From: Pseudopelobacter sp964601865
GTDB lineage: Bacteria > Desulfobacterota > Desulfuromonadia > Geobacterales > Pseudopelobacteraceae
Assembly (NCBI GenBank): GCA_964601865.1
Contig: CAZRPI010000010.1
Coordinates: forward strand, 1-46,175
Direction of reading: 5' to 3'
Length of the DNA: 46,175 nucleotides
The position numbers and the translations under genes were made by a program. A model generated the notes under the pieces. The model was not told where the DNA came from, made no database searches, and was given only the letters and a program-made list of their open reading frames with translations. Numbering within the stretch: position 1 is the stretch's first letter; each line of letters starts with the position of its first letter. Below are positions 32,197-40,639 of this stretch, piece by piece.

Positions 32197-33513
32197 TTAG
32201 AGCAGCTTTCCCAGCAGCGAGTTCTGGAAAACCTGTATGATTCTCACATCCACGAGACTGCCGATCAGGCTGGTCCCGCCCGTGAAATTGACGGTCCGGC
32301 CGTTGTCAGCCTTGCCGGACACCTGACCGGGGAGTTTGCCCTCCCCCTCCACCAGCACGGTCTGGATCGTGCCGAGGCATGCCGATGTAACCTCGCGGGT
32401 CATGTTCTTCTGCAGATTCTGCAGCAGCTCCAGGCGCCGCTGTTTCTCCTCGCGCCCGAGTTCATCGGGGAAATCGGCGGCCTTCGTGCCGGGGCGGGGA
32501 GAATAGGCAAAGGAAAACAGGTCGATGTAGCGGACCTCTTCCATCAGCTGGAGGGTTGCGTTGAAATCCTCCTCGGTTTCGCCCGGGAAACCGACGATCA
32601 TGTCGCCCGTAATGGCTATTCCCGGCCGGGCCGCCTTGAGCGCCCAGATCTTTGCCAGGTAATCCTCCCGGCTGTATCCCCGGTTCATCCGCCTCAGAAC
32701 GGCATTGCTTCCAGACTGGGCCGGCAGGTGGACGTGTCCGCACAGAGAGGGGATCTCCGCGAAGCAGGCGATGAGGTCGTCGGACATGTCCTTGGGGTGC
32801 GAGGTGAAGAAGCGGATGCGCCTGATGCCGTCAACGGCGGCAACCTGCCTGATGAGCTCCGCGAACGTCGGCTCACCCGGGCTCTTCAGGCCGTAGGAAT
32901 TGACGTTCTGGCCGAGGAGTGAAACCTCCCGCACCCCTTCGGAAGCCAATCCGCGAACCTCGCTTATGATCTCCCCGGCGCCGCGGCTGATTTCGGGGCC
33001 GCGCACGTAGGGCACGATGCAGTAGGAACAGTAGTTATCGCACCCCTGCATGACCGTGACGAAACTGCTGGCCCGCGCCGCGCCGCTGATGCCGGGGAAG
33101 AGATCGAGACGCCGCTCATTGTCGATGAAAGCGGTCTCGCTGCGACGCTCTCCCCCCTCAGCGGATAGCACCAGGTCGTTGAGCAGATGCAGATTATGGG
33201 TGCCGAACACCAGATCGAGACAGGGGAGCCTCCTCAGCAGCGCCTCACCCTCCTGCTGCGCCACGCATCCGCCAACGCCCATGATCAGACGCCTGTTGGC
33301 CCGTTTGTGCACCGCTAGGTTCTCGATGCGGCGGTAGACCTTCTCCTCGGCCCCGGCGCGCACGCTGCAGGTATTGAGGAGGATCATGTCGGCATCGGCG
33401 GGAGTCCTGACCGGCTGGTAACCGATATCCGCCAGCATAGTTACGATCCGCTCGGAATCGTTGACATTCATCTGGCAGCCGAAAGTTTCTATGTATACGT
33501 ATTTACTGTTCAT
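32197..33513 (-). CDS. miaB: tRNA-2-methylthio-N6-dimethylallyladenosine synthase
   Basis: Radical SAM methylthiotransferase that modifies A37 of tRNAs reading UNN codons. 438 residues: N-terminal UPF0004 domain with cluster cysteines C13, C49 and C83, the radical SAM motif CDNYCSYC at C158/C162/C165, and a C-terminal TRAM domain (~370-430) ending in GSLVDVRIIQVFQNSLLGKL. The start MNSKYVYIETFGCQMN matches the family. There is no Shine-Dalgarno sequence upstream of ATG 33513, and a strong promoter ends 12 nt before it, so translation may begin on a near-leaderless mRNA. glnS follows. Confidence 0.95.
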   Translation of the reverse strand: MNSKYVYIETFGCQMNVNDSERIVTMLADIGYQPVRTPADADMILLNTCSVRAGAEEKVYRRIENLAVHKRANRRLIMGVGGCVAQQEGEALLRRLPCLDLVFGTHNLHLLNDLVLSAEGGERRSETAFIDNERRLDLFPGISGAARASSFVTVMQGCDNYCSYCIVPYVRGPEISRGAGEIISEVRGLASEGVREVSLLGQNVNSYGLKSPGEPTFAELIRQVAAVDGIRRIRFFTSHPKDMSDDLIACFAEIPSLCGHVHLPAQSGSNAVLRRMNRGYSREDYLAKIWALKAARPGIAITGDMIVGFPGETEEDFNATLQLMEEVRYIDLFSFAYSPRPGTKAADFPDELGREEKQRRLELLQNLQKNMTREVTSACLGTIQTVLVEGEGKLPGQVSGKADNGRTVNFTGGTSLIGSLVDVRIIQVFQNSLLGKLL

Positions 33514-33525
33514 GGCGAACGTATA

Positions 33526-33555
33526 TTTATACGCGAACAGAACGCTTCAAGTCAA
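33526..33555 (-). promoter_or_regulatory. Sigma-70 promoter of miaB, very close to the start codon
   Basis: On the minus strand TTGACT (33550-33555) and TATAAA (33526-33531) lie 18 nt apart. The -10 box ends 12 nt before ATG 33513, so the transcript would start about 5-6 nt upstream of the codon. Confidence 0.7.
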
Positions 33556-33678
33556 TCGGTAGATAGGGAGCGGGCCTGCCTCATTTCAACTCTGTCCATT
33601 TTATTCGTACTTTGCTATCGTAGGGTACGTTCGTCCGTTGGCGAACGGGACGAGGATCAGGGGGATTGACGAAACGGG

Positions 33679-34356
33679 ATGAAAATCGACTGGAACAGCA
33701 TAGACACCGTGCTGCTGGATATGGATGGAACGCTTCTGGACAGGAACTTCGACGACCATTTCTGGCTGGAGCATGTTCCCGGCCGCTGGGCGAACCTGAA
33801 CGGCACCTCCCTGGAGTATGCCAAGGAACACCTCTACGCCCTGTTCAGGTCCCAGGAAAACACCCTGAACTGGACCGATCTGGACTACTGGTCGTCACAA
33901 CTGGAACTGGACATCCCCACGCTCAAGAGGGAGGTAGAGCACCTGATTGCGGTCCATCCCCACGTGACGGATTTTCTCACGTTCCTGAAACAGCATGACA
34001 AGAGCGTCTGGCTGGTAACCAACGCCCATTTCAAAACCCTCGACCTGAAGATGAACAAAACGTTTCTTACCCCCTGGTTTACCGGGATTGTCTCAGCCCA
34101 TCAGGTTGGACTGCCCAAGGAGAACCGCAGGTTCTGGGGCGTGCTTCAGAAGTTCATCCCCTATGATCCCGACCGCACCCTCCTGGGAGAGGACAGCGAG
34201 GCCAGTCTCGATACGGCACGGCATTTCGGCATCAGGTATCTGGTGTATGTCAGCCGCTACAGCTCCGTGATTCCACCCCGTCCTTCCGACATCTTCCCCT
34301 CGATCAACGACTTCGGTCAACTGATTCCGGGGCATTGCAGTACGGCGGTGGAATAA
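33679..34356 (+). CDS. HAD-family hydrolase, GMP/IMP nucleotidase (YrfG)-like
   Basis: 225 residues. The HAD motifs are in order: DMDGTLLD at 15-22 (nucleophile and acid aspartates), VTNA near 115 as motif II, the lysine in LPKENRRFW near 150 as motif III, and GEDSEASLDTARHFG near 170-185 as motif IV (GEDS in place of GDD/GDS). The cap is helical. Close similarity in pattern (LLDMDGTLLDRNFDDHFW) to the YrfG/GMP-IMP nucleotidase group suggests a nucleotide phosphatase, but substrates of HAD enzymes are hard to read from sequence. It is a single gene, divergent from miaB, followed by a repeat. Confidence 0.85.
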   Translation: MKIDWNSIDTVLLDMDGTLLDRNFDDHFWLEHVPGRWANLNGTSLEYAKEHLYALFRSQENTLNWTDLDYWSSQLELDIPTLKREVEHLIAVHPHVTDFLTFLKQHDKSVWLVTNAHFKTLDLKMNKTFLTPWFTGIVSAHQVGLPKENRRFWGVLQKFIPYDPDRTLLGEDSEASLDTARHFGIRYLVYVSRYSSVIPPRPSDIFPSINDFGQLIPGHCSTAVE

Positions 34357-34383
34357 CCACTCCCCGCCCCCCACCTTTTAACC

Positions 34384-34421
34384 GTAAGGAGGGGGAGAAT
34401 GTGAAAACTCCCCCTCCTTAC
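34384..34421. repeat. Palindromic GTAAGGAGGGGGAG repeat
   Basis: GTAAGGAGGGGGAG (34384-34397) and its perfect reverse complement (34408-34421) form a 14-bp stem with a 10-nt loop, followed by a further inverted CCTCCTTACAAAGGAGG. This is a recognisable dispersed intergenic repeat of many bacterial genomes. No T run follows on either strand, but the hairpin could slow transcription between the convergent HAD and YtxH genes. Confidence 0.65.
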
Positions 34422-34457
34422 AAAGGAGGGGTCAGGTGTGGTTGGGTTTTATCATTC

Positions 34458-34799
34458 CTACATCTTCCTCAGCTTCATGCCGAATTTCTCCAGGGCGGAA
34501 ACGCCCTCCTCGATCAGCCGCACCAGCTCTTTGCGGGCGCCTCCGGCAGCTTCCTTTCCCCGGTCCAGCAACTCTTCCGTCTTGTCGCCGACGGTTTCCA
34601 CCAGTTCGGCCATGGTTTCGCCCAGATCCTCAACAGCCTCATCGGCGCGCATCTTCACCTTTCTGGCGCCGCGGGCGATATCCCGGCGGGTCCTGCGTCC
34701 GGACTGGGGCGCAAAGAGCAGGGCAATTCCGGCTCCGATTATTCCGCCTGCCACGAGCAGCAGCGCTGCCGCCGCCAATCTGTTGTCTCTCTCTTCCAT
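34458..34799 (-). CDS. YtxH-domain small membrane protein
   Basis: 113 residues. An N-terminal hydrophobic helix LAAAALLLVAGGIIGAGIALLFAP (about residues 9-32) is followed by QSGRRTRRDIARGA, the signature of YtxH/gas-vesicle-protein-like small proteins, and then by a long charged amphipathic helix (VEDLGETMAELVETVGDKTEELL). It should sit in the inner membrane with the helix in the cytoplasm; similar proteins are stress-related, but no activity is known. ATG 34799 is supported by AGGAG 7 nt upstream; a longer frame begins 27 bp earlier. It is the last gene of the PrkA-YeaH-SpoVR cluster and is separated by 190 bp from the gene before it. Confidence 0.8.
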   Translation of the reverse strand: MEERDNRLAAAALLLVAGGIIGAGIALLFAPQSGRRTRRDIARGARKVKMRADEAVEDLGETMAELVETVGDKTEELLDRGKEAAGGARKELVRLIEEGVSALEKFGMKLRKM

Positions 34800-34989
34800 G
34801 TCTCTCTCCTTTTGGTGTAATTTCAATCCAAATCAAAGCGCTCTCTGCGTTGGCTCGTTGAAGGCTCCTCAACGTACTGTTTGTATGCCTCCGTCGCCTT
34901 CTTCCCCGCCACCTTGATATCATCTTTGATTTGAAACCGGAATAAGGCGTTTCCGGCGCCCTGAAATAACGAACATCCACTCCCGACGC

Positions 34990-37281
34990 CTACGATGAAA
35001 ACGAACGGGCCAGGTCGTGATCTATCACATAGACGCAAACTTCACGGGCGCTCTGCTTGGTGTAGTGAAACCTGGAGGCGCAGAGGTTGTTGATCAGGAA
35101 CGTAACATCGTCGCGAATGCGCCTGTCGTAGGTTTTGAACGCCTCGGTGTCGTAATCCTTGATGGCCCGGCGGAAATTCTCATTGTCGATGAACGGTTCC
35201 AGCACCTTTTCCTTCAGGTTATGGACGAAACGCTCGTGAAGCGCCTGGTACAGAGCGGTTTCCCTCGGGTCCTTTCCCGCCGCGAGAATCTCCTGGGTCA
35301 GGGTTCTGGAGGCGTACTCCTTCTGGGTGTCCCTGCGGAACGCGCCGCGCGCCGCTTCCGCAACGTCCTGTCCGATCAGGCGGTTCTCGATGGAACGTAG
35401 AAAATCATCCGTGATTTCGAGCTTTTCTCCAGTGTACGTGCAGAGAGCCACGGAGCCGGTTTCGAAGTTGAGCGCAAACATGTAGTTGAGCAGGTCGCGG
35501 GCAATCTGCTCCTCGTTGTAGTAGTAGAGTGATTCCTTGACCTCCTGAAGCACCGAGTAGTTGTAGTTGCTCAGCAGGGCATCGATGAAATTCTCCGGAA
35601 GCATCTCCAGCAGGTCCTTGCGCCACTTCGTGAAATAGGTGATGAGACTGTGCATGGAAATCAGCCTGTCCTTCCGCGCGTAGGCGGAATAGAACTCGTT
35701 GAAATTCCTGATGGAGTCCCTGCCGGAAAGACCGGTCACCCCCTCGTGCTCCGACTCATCGATGATCCGCCGCCGCCTCTTGGCCGTCAGACGCTTGCGG
35801 TCTTCCTCCGTAAGCCAGAGGGGAATGTGGCCGCAGTAGATTTCCATCTTGAGCAGCAGCAGATTCTCGTCGCAGTAGCGCGAGTACTTCGCGGGATCAC
35901 CGATCCACTCCAGGAGCGCCACGGATTTTCTGTTCATGCGGGTCGCGATGACCATCCTGGCGAAGTTGTGCAGCACCCGCGGCAGGAAACTCTCGTCGAT
36001 GTGCCGGCCGAAGGTGTTGCGGTAGATGTTGACCTCCGTGTGCAGGTCCATGACATAGGGGATGTTGATGAATTCGATCCGGTCGGTAAACGACTGGAAG
36101 CCCTCGATGGTCTTCTCGTCCTCGGGATTCATGAGCGCGATGAAAAGGGATCTGACGTTCTCCTCCACCTCCTCCACCTTGTGGATCCCCTCGCTGATGA
36201 TGTTGTGGAGTTCCAGCAGGCGCTCGGCGTTGTGGGACTTCACATCCATCAGGGCGTAGATGCCGTTGTTGGTCCTGGCGAAGGTGGAGTAGAGATACCT
36301 GACCGCGTTGCTGTCCCCCAGAAGGATATCGATCTTGCGCTGCAGTTGCTCATTGTAGATGACGTTCTGCTTCATCGGTTTGTCGCCGGGATTGAACACC
36401 GTGATCCCCTCCCCCAGGCGGCGGTTGAAGCGGTAGGGGCGCGCGTGGATCATCCCGTAGATGTCCATGGATGCCGGCACGCGCTGGAGCAGCGCGTTGA
36501 AGATGGAGCTGCAGATGGTGCAGGGAGTTTCACGGAAGACCCACTCGTACTCCTTTTCGGTGAAGAGCTTCCACTTGAACTCGTCGTTCTTGAACAGGTC
36601 GTCCAGAAACGAGCGGCGGTCCCGCTTGGGAATCATCAGCAGGGGGTTGTCGTGGGAGGGACAGGGTACTTCCACGTAGTCACCGCTGTACAGCTGGGCC
36701 TTTCTGATCTCCGCCTGGTCGGCCTGGCCCAGTTCGTACTCGTCCAGCAGGCTGGTCAGGCGCTCGACGAAGGTTGACATCTGGGTCTCGTTGATCTTCG
36801 CCAGCACGCGCCGGTCGAGCCTCCAGACGACTTCGTAGCGCGTGCCGGCCTCGCTGTTGGCGTACTCCTCGAACTTGAGCAGCAGGGTATTCAGGAACGT
36901 GCTCTTGCCCGAACCATGGGGCCCCTCGAAGATGTAGATCTTGTTCTGGCTCGCCCCCCCCTTCATGGCGTCCACGTGGTTTATCAGCCGGTTGGCGAAC
37001 AGCCGGTCGGCGAAGAAGGGGCGGTCGGTATCGTTGATGAACAGGTTGCCGCAGTCGTACTGGACGTAGTTGATCGATTCTGGATCGTCGGGATACTCGT
37101 CGATCCCCTTGCCGATGTAGCTGTGAATCATGTCGTGGAAGGTCTGAAAGACGTTGCGCACCACCGACTCCGGACGCTGGGTCAGTACTTTCAGATACTC
37201 GTGAAAGGGGATGATCTGGTTCTGCTCCCTTTCGCTGATGTTGCGGTTGAGACGCTGTATTGCTTTTTCCAGGTCCGACAT
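34990..37281 (-). CDS. Divergent PrkA-family serine kinase/AAA+ protein (second copy)
   Basis: 763 residues. N-terminal AAA+ core with Walker A GPHGSGKST at 120-128. A PCTIC segment near residue 253 could help to bind metal. The C-terminal part keeps PrkA-like elements (helical bundle, RRDTQKEYASRTLTQEILAAG, IDNENFRRAIKDYDTEAFKTYD). It is clearly less conserved than the other PrkA copy at 40640-42694 and longer, with a changed Walker A and no DPQTG-type segment. PrkA proteins act as protein kinases or AAA+ proteases in stress and stationary-phase responses. Start ATG 37281 lies 11 bp after the spoVR stop and has only a weak ribosome binding site, suggesting translational coupling. Confidence 0.75.
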   Translation of the reverse strand: MSDLEKAIQRLNRNISEREQNQIIPFHEYLKVLTQRPESVVRNVFQTFHDMIHSYIGKGIDEYPDDPESINYVQYDCGNLFINDTDRPFFADRLFANRLINHVDAMKGGASQNKIYIFEGPHGSGKSTFLNTLLLKFEEYANSEAGTRYEVVWRLDRRVLAKINETQMSTFVERLTSLLDEYELGQADQAEIRKAQLYSGDYVEVPCPSHDNPLLMIPKRDRRSFLDDLFKNDEFKWKLFTEKEYEWVFRETPCTICSSIFNALLQRVPASMDIYGMIHARPYRFNRRLGEGITVFNPGDKPMKQNVIYNEQLQRKIDILLGDSNAVRYLYSTFARTNNGIYALMDVKSHNAERLLELHNIISEGIHKVEEVEENVRSLFIALMNPEDEKTIEGFQSFTDRIEFINIPYVMDLHTEVNIYRNTFGRHIDESFLPRVLHNFARMVIATRMNRKSVALLEWIGDPAKYSRYCDENLLLLKMEIYCGHIPLWLTEEDRKRLTAKRRRRIIDESEHEGVTGLSGRDSIRNFNEFYSAYARKDRLISMHSLITYFTKWRKDLLEMLPENFIDALLSNYNYSVLQEVKESLYYYNEEQIARDLLNYMFALNFETGSVALCTYTGEKLEITDDFLRSIENRLIGQDVAEAARGAFRRDTQKEYASRTLTQEILAAGKDPRETALYQALHERFVHNLKEKVLEPFIDNENFRRAIKDYDTEAFKTYDRRIRDDVTFLINNLCASRFHYTKQSAREVCVYVIDHDLARSFSS

Positions 37282-37292
37282 GGCGTCACCAG

Positions 37293-38918
37293 TTACATGA
37301 TTTTTTTGGAAAGCACTTTGCCGTTCATCGAGTAGAGCACCCTCTGCCAGGTTATGTCAACTTCCGGCGCGGTTTCCCTCATCCCGTACGAGGGCGTTCC
37401 GTCAACTCTGGCCTCGCTCGTTTCGAGATGGACCGGGCCGCCCCACAGATACTCGATCCCCATGAGGGTGTTGGCGAGGTACTCGCGAATCAGCTGTTTC
37501 CCCTCGAAGAGATGGTTCAGGTAGAGAGAGTCGTCCCCGCCCCTGTTCCGCTCCACGGTGATAACCGGAGGATGGTAGAGCGAATCGAGCAGCATGTGCA
37601 GGTATTCTTCAGCGTTGCGGCTTTTGACGTAGTACTGCCAGACCATGCGCTGCTGGTCGAGACGCTTTCCGGCCACGAAAAGCCGGTACCGGTCGAGGAA
37701 GTCCTGATCCAGGTAGGTTTTAAGGAAGAGGTAGTCGCACAGGTTTTCACGCACGCTGAAGATGAGCTCCTTCCCGTCCGCCGTTTTCGCGTCAAAGCGT
37801 TTGCGTACGCCGGAGTCGGTGAGCCGCTGAAAGTCGAAGGTGTTGCGCCCCTTGTCCCCCAGTTCCTCGATCTGGGTGAAGAGCCGCATTCCCAGGGCAT
37901 AGGGATTGGTACCGATCCGAGGCAGGGAGGTCACTCCGGCGTGAACCCGCGCGAAGTCCACCTCGTGCCCCCGGATACGGTCGTCGCGCAGAAAGAGTTC
38001 TTCGTGCCAGTAGCTGGCCCATCCCTCGTTCATGATCTTCGTCCGTATCTGGGGCTGGAAGAAGACGGAGGTCTTGCGGACGATCTCCAGAATCGATCTC
38101 ATCCACACATTCTCATCCCGGGCCAGGAATTCCGAATTGTCCAGAAGGAAACGGAGCAGGTCGCGCCGTTCCGGTGCGCGGGTCGCGTCGGCGCGGATGA
38201 AATGAGCCTCCAGCTCCGGAAAGCGCAGTTCCGCCTCCTTGAAGAATGCCTTCTCACCCAGTTCGCCGTGGTTCCTGACGCAGTCGTTGTACCGGTTGAT
38301 CTCTTTGATGTATTCGGTGACCGAAACCTTTTTCTCGCTCTGGAGGAACTGATCGAAGTAGTAGTTCAGCCTGTTGGAACACCTCGACTCGTCCCGGGAA
38401 AACAGTTCCCTCAAGCCGCCGTGATAGTCCACCAGGTTGTCGATGCCGCGGGCGAATTCGATCACGTAATCGACCCATCGCCCCTTTTCCGCCCGCAGCT
38501 TGGCGATCACCCGTTTGTCTGACAGGGCCTGGCCGGCGAAGTCGTAATCCCAGGTATGGCGGAAGAAGAGGTTGTTCTGGAAAAAATCGATGTGCGCGAT
38601 GACGTGATAAAAGATCATCACGTTCAGCCAGTCCGGGTTGTTGTCGTTGTAGAACGAAATGGGCGGCCGGGTGTTGATGACCGTCTCGTAGGGGTTGTGG
38701 GGGTAGAGCTCGTACTTCCCCTTCTCCCGCAATACCTCGACGTCATGGACCCAGTAGTCGTACAGGGTGGGGATCATCACCTTGGGGGAGAGTTCCAGCA
38801 GGTCGCGGTTGGTAACCACGTACTCAAGGCTTTCGTCGGTGAATCTGAGCCCGGCCCTGCGCGCCCGCTCCTTGCACCCTTCCATGATGCGCTTGGTATG
38901 CTGGTTGACGAGTTCCAT
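37293..38918 (-). CDS. SpoVR family protein
   Basis: 541 residues, normal for the SpoVR/YcgB family. The start MELVNQHTKRIMEGC was chosen over an in-frame ATG at 38996 because the extra N-terminal residues are not family-like. Conserved segments include DNNPDWLNVMIFYHVIAHIDFFQNNLFF, NEGWASYWHEELF near residue 250-265 and NPYALGMRLFTQIEELGDKG. Members are cytoplasmic, needed for spore cortex formation in Bacillus and regulated with PrkA and YeaH in enteric bacteria; the biochemical function is unknown. Here it lies between yeaH (220-bp gap) and the second prkA (11-bp gap), the conserved stress module. Confidence 0.9.
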   Translation of the reverse strand: MELVNQHTKRIMEGCKERARRAGLRFTDESLEYVVTNRDLLELSPKVMIPTLYDYWVHDVEVLREKGKYELYPHNPYETVINTRPPISFYNDNNPDWLNVMIFYHVIAHIDFFQNNLFFRHTWDYDFAGQALSDKRVIAKLRAEKGRWVDYVIEFARGIDNLVDYHGGLRELFSRDESRCSNRLNYYFDQFLQSEKKVSVTEYIKEINRYNDCVRNHGELGEKAFFKEAELRFPELEAHFIRADATRAPERRDLLRFLLDNSEFLARDENVWMRSILEIVRKTSVFFQPQIRTKIMNEGWASYWHEELFLRDDRIRGHEVDFARVHAGVTSLPRIGTNPYALGMRLFTQIEELGDKGRNTFDFQRLTDSGVRKRFDAKTADGKELIFSVRENLCDYLFLKTYLDQDFLDRYRLFVAGKRLDQQRMVWQYYVKSRNAEEYLHMLLDSLYHPPVITVERNRGGDDSLYLNHLFEGKQLIREYLANTLMGIEYLWGGPVHLETSEARVDGTPSYGMRETAPEVDITWQRVLYSMNGKVLSKKIM

Positions 38919-39138
38919 AAAAAGTTCTCTATCCCACTGATGGAATCTGAATCCCTGCCGTCTGGAGGACGTAGCGAGCGTAATGCCGGGGTCCAACGCC
39001 GCCGAGGGAACCCATGCCGCGCATGACGAGTGAACTTCGTCGAAGCGCCAGAAATTGCCAGAAACGCCAGGACAGAGGCATTCAAAGCGAGTGTAGTCCG
39101 GAAGACGACAGGGCTTCAGGTAATTGGAATGCTGGCCG

Positions 39139-40607
39139 TCAGGAGATCAGCTTCCTGATCCCTTCGATCAGACGCGGCTCCTCCGCGTCTTCGGGGATGA
39201 CATCCATCCTGATGAGCTCCGGTTTGCTCGCCAGCAGACCCGAATCGTTCAGAAAACGGGCCACCGTCGTTTTTGAGCCATCGTCTCCGGCATGGGTCGC
39301 GATGGTCACCCCCACCCGGTTCGCGTACCCCAGCATGCGTCGGATCTCGGCAACCGCCTTCGAGGTGCCGTCGTCCCAGTCGTCGCCGTCCGTACCGTGG
39401 AAAACGTAGATGTTGTAATCACTGGCAAGGTTCTCCCTTTCAACGATCTCGTTCACGAGCCTGAAGGCGCTGGCAACCTGGGTTCCGCCCGCCACCCGGG
39501 AGTTGTAGTAGGTGTAGAAGTCCGGAACCTCCCTGGCCTCGGAGTCGTGCAGGATGAAGCGGGTCTCGGCCTGCCCCCCGTACTGGTAGAGGAGCCAGCT
39601 GTAGATCAGCACGTGCTGGGAGACCACCACGTCGGTAGCCTTCCCTGCCATGGAGCCGGAATAGTCGCGCAGAAAGAAGAGCATGGCCTGGGATTCGTAA
39701 TCCCTCTCCCGTGACAGGACCCGATAGATCCGGTCGTGGGGGGAGATGAGCAGACGGCTCGGATCGATGTCGGACACATCGGGGATGTTGCCCAGGGCGA
39801 TGTTGGTCTCCACGATCTTGCGCAGGGTCGCCTTCTTGTCCGCGAACTGCCCGAATCCTCGGTTCCTGTCGGTCAGATCGTAGGTATAGCGCGTCAGTGA
39901 CCGCTTTTTTCCTTTGTCCTTCAAGTTGGGTAGCTGAAATTTCTCCGAGAGGGTCTTGCCCAGATCGTAGGCCGACGATTCCAGTTCGTGACCTTCTCCT
40001 CCCCCCTCACCCGGACCGGCGCCGGCAGCCTGTTCACCTTCACCGCGCACCGGCTGCTCCCCGATGACCTCCCCCTCGTTGCCGGCGCCGCTGCCCCCCA
40101 TCCCCCCCTCGCCGGAGGGGCGGACCGTCGGGTCGTGGATCAGCTTTTCCTCCACGGTGGCAGGCACGACCACCACCTTCCCCTTGTCGCCCTTGCCCGG
40201 TTTTATCAGTTTTCCCACGCGGATCTTGCGGGGGAAACCGTCCTGCTCCCGCTGTCGGTCACGCTCCAGCAGCTCATCCAGGGATCTGTGGAGAAACGAC
40301 GCGTTGACCTGGTATGAGGCCGGCGACGGGAACAGCGCGAAGTCGCCGTNNNNNNNNNNNNNNNNNNNNNNNNNNNNNNNNNNNNNNNNNNNNNNNNNNN
40401 NNNNNNNNNNNNNNNNNNNNNNNNNNNNNNNNNNNNNNNNNNNNNNNNNTTTTCAAGGGGAATGCTCCCCCAACCCGTCCTGCCCCGGGAGGGAATGTCG
40501 TGCCCTCGTGATACGGTGGCCAGCTCGGCCCGGAGCCGCGCCTCGCGCTCGGGTGATATGCTCGTTTCGATCAGCTTTTCAAGCCGTTGTGTGAGTTCGT
40601 CGCGCAT
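39139..40607 (-). CDS. yeaH: YeaH/DUF444 family VWA-domain protein, interrupted by an assembly gap
   Basis: The N-terminal 52 codons (MRDELTQRLEKLIETSIS..., 40607-40450) and the main part (from 40349 down to 39139, GDFALFPSPASYQVNASF...) are separated by 100 N. The visible C-terminal two thirds hold the DUF444 VWA domain: MIDAS-like DYSGSM, GGTQVASAFRLV and DGDDWDDGTS, with a glycine/glutamate-rich linker before it (GGMGGSGAGNEGEV). Members work with PrkA kinases in stress responses. The frames on the two sides agree only if the real gap length leaves remainder 2 on division by 3, so the apparent frameshift comes from the gap. The gene lies 32 bp after prkA. Confidence 0.85.
40350..40449. other. 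Assembly gap (100 N) inside yeaH
   Basis: Exactly 100 unspecified bases, the conventional size for a scaffold gap of unknown length. Coding sequence of the same DUF444 gene flanks both sides. Confidence 0.98.
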
Positions 40608-40639
40608 AGTGATCAGGAAAGACCCGCAAACACCGGGTC

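Noticed and set aside
34384..34421. Rho-independent terminator
   Set aside because: The stem is strong, but no T run follows on either strand, and the sequence is recognisable as a dispersed repeat.
39139..40607. yeaH as a pseudogene with a frameshift
   Set aside because: The change of frame coincides with 100 N of unknown true length; both sides are intact coding sequence of the same family.
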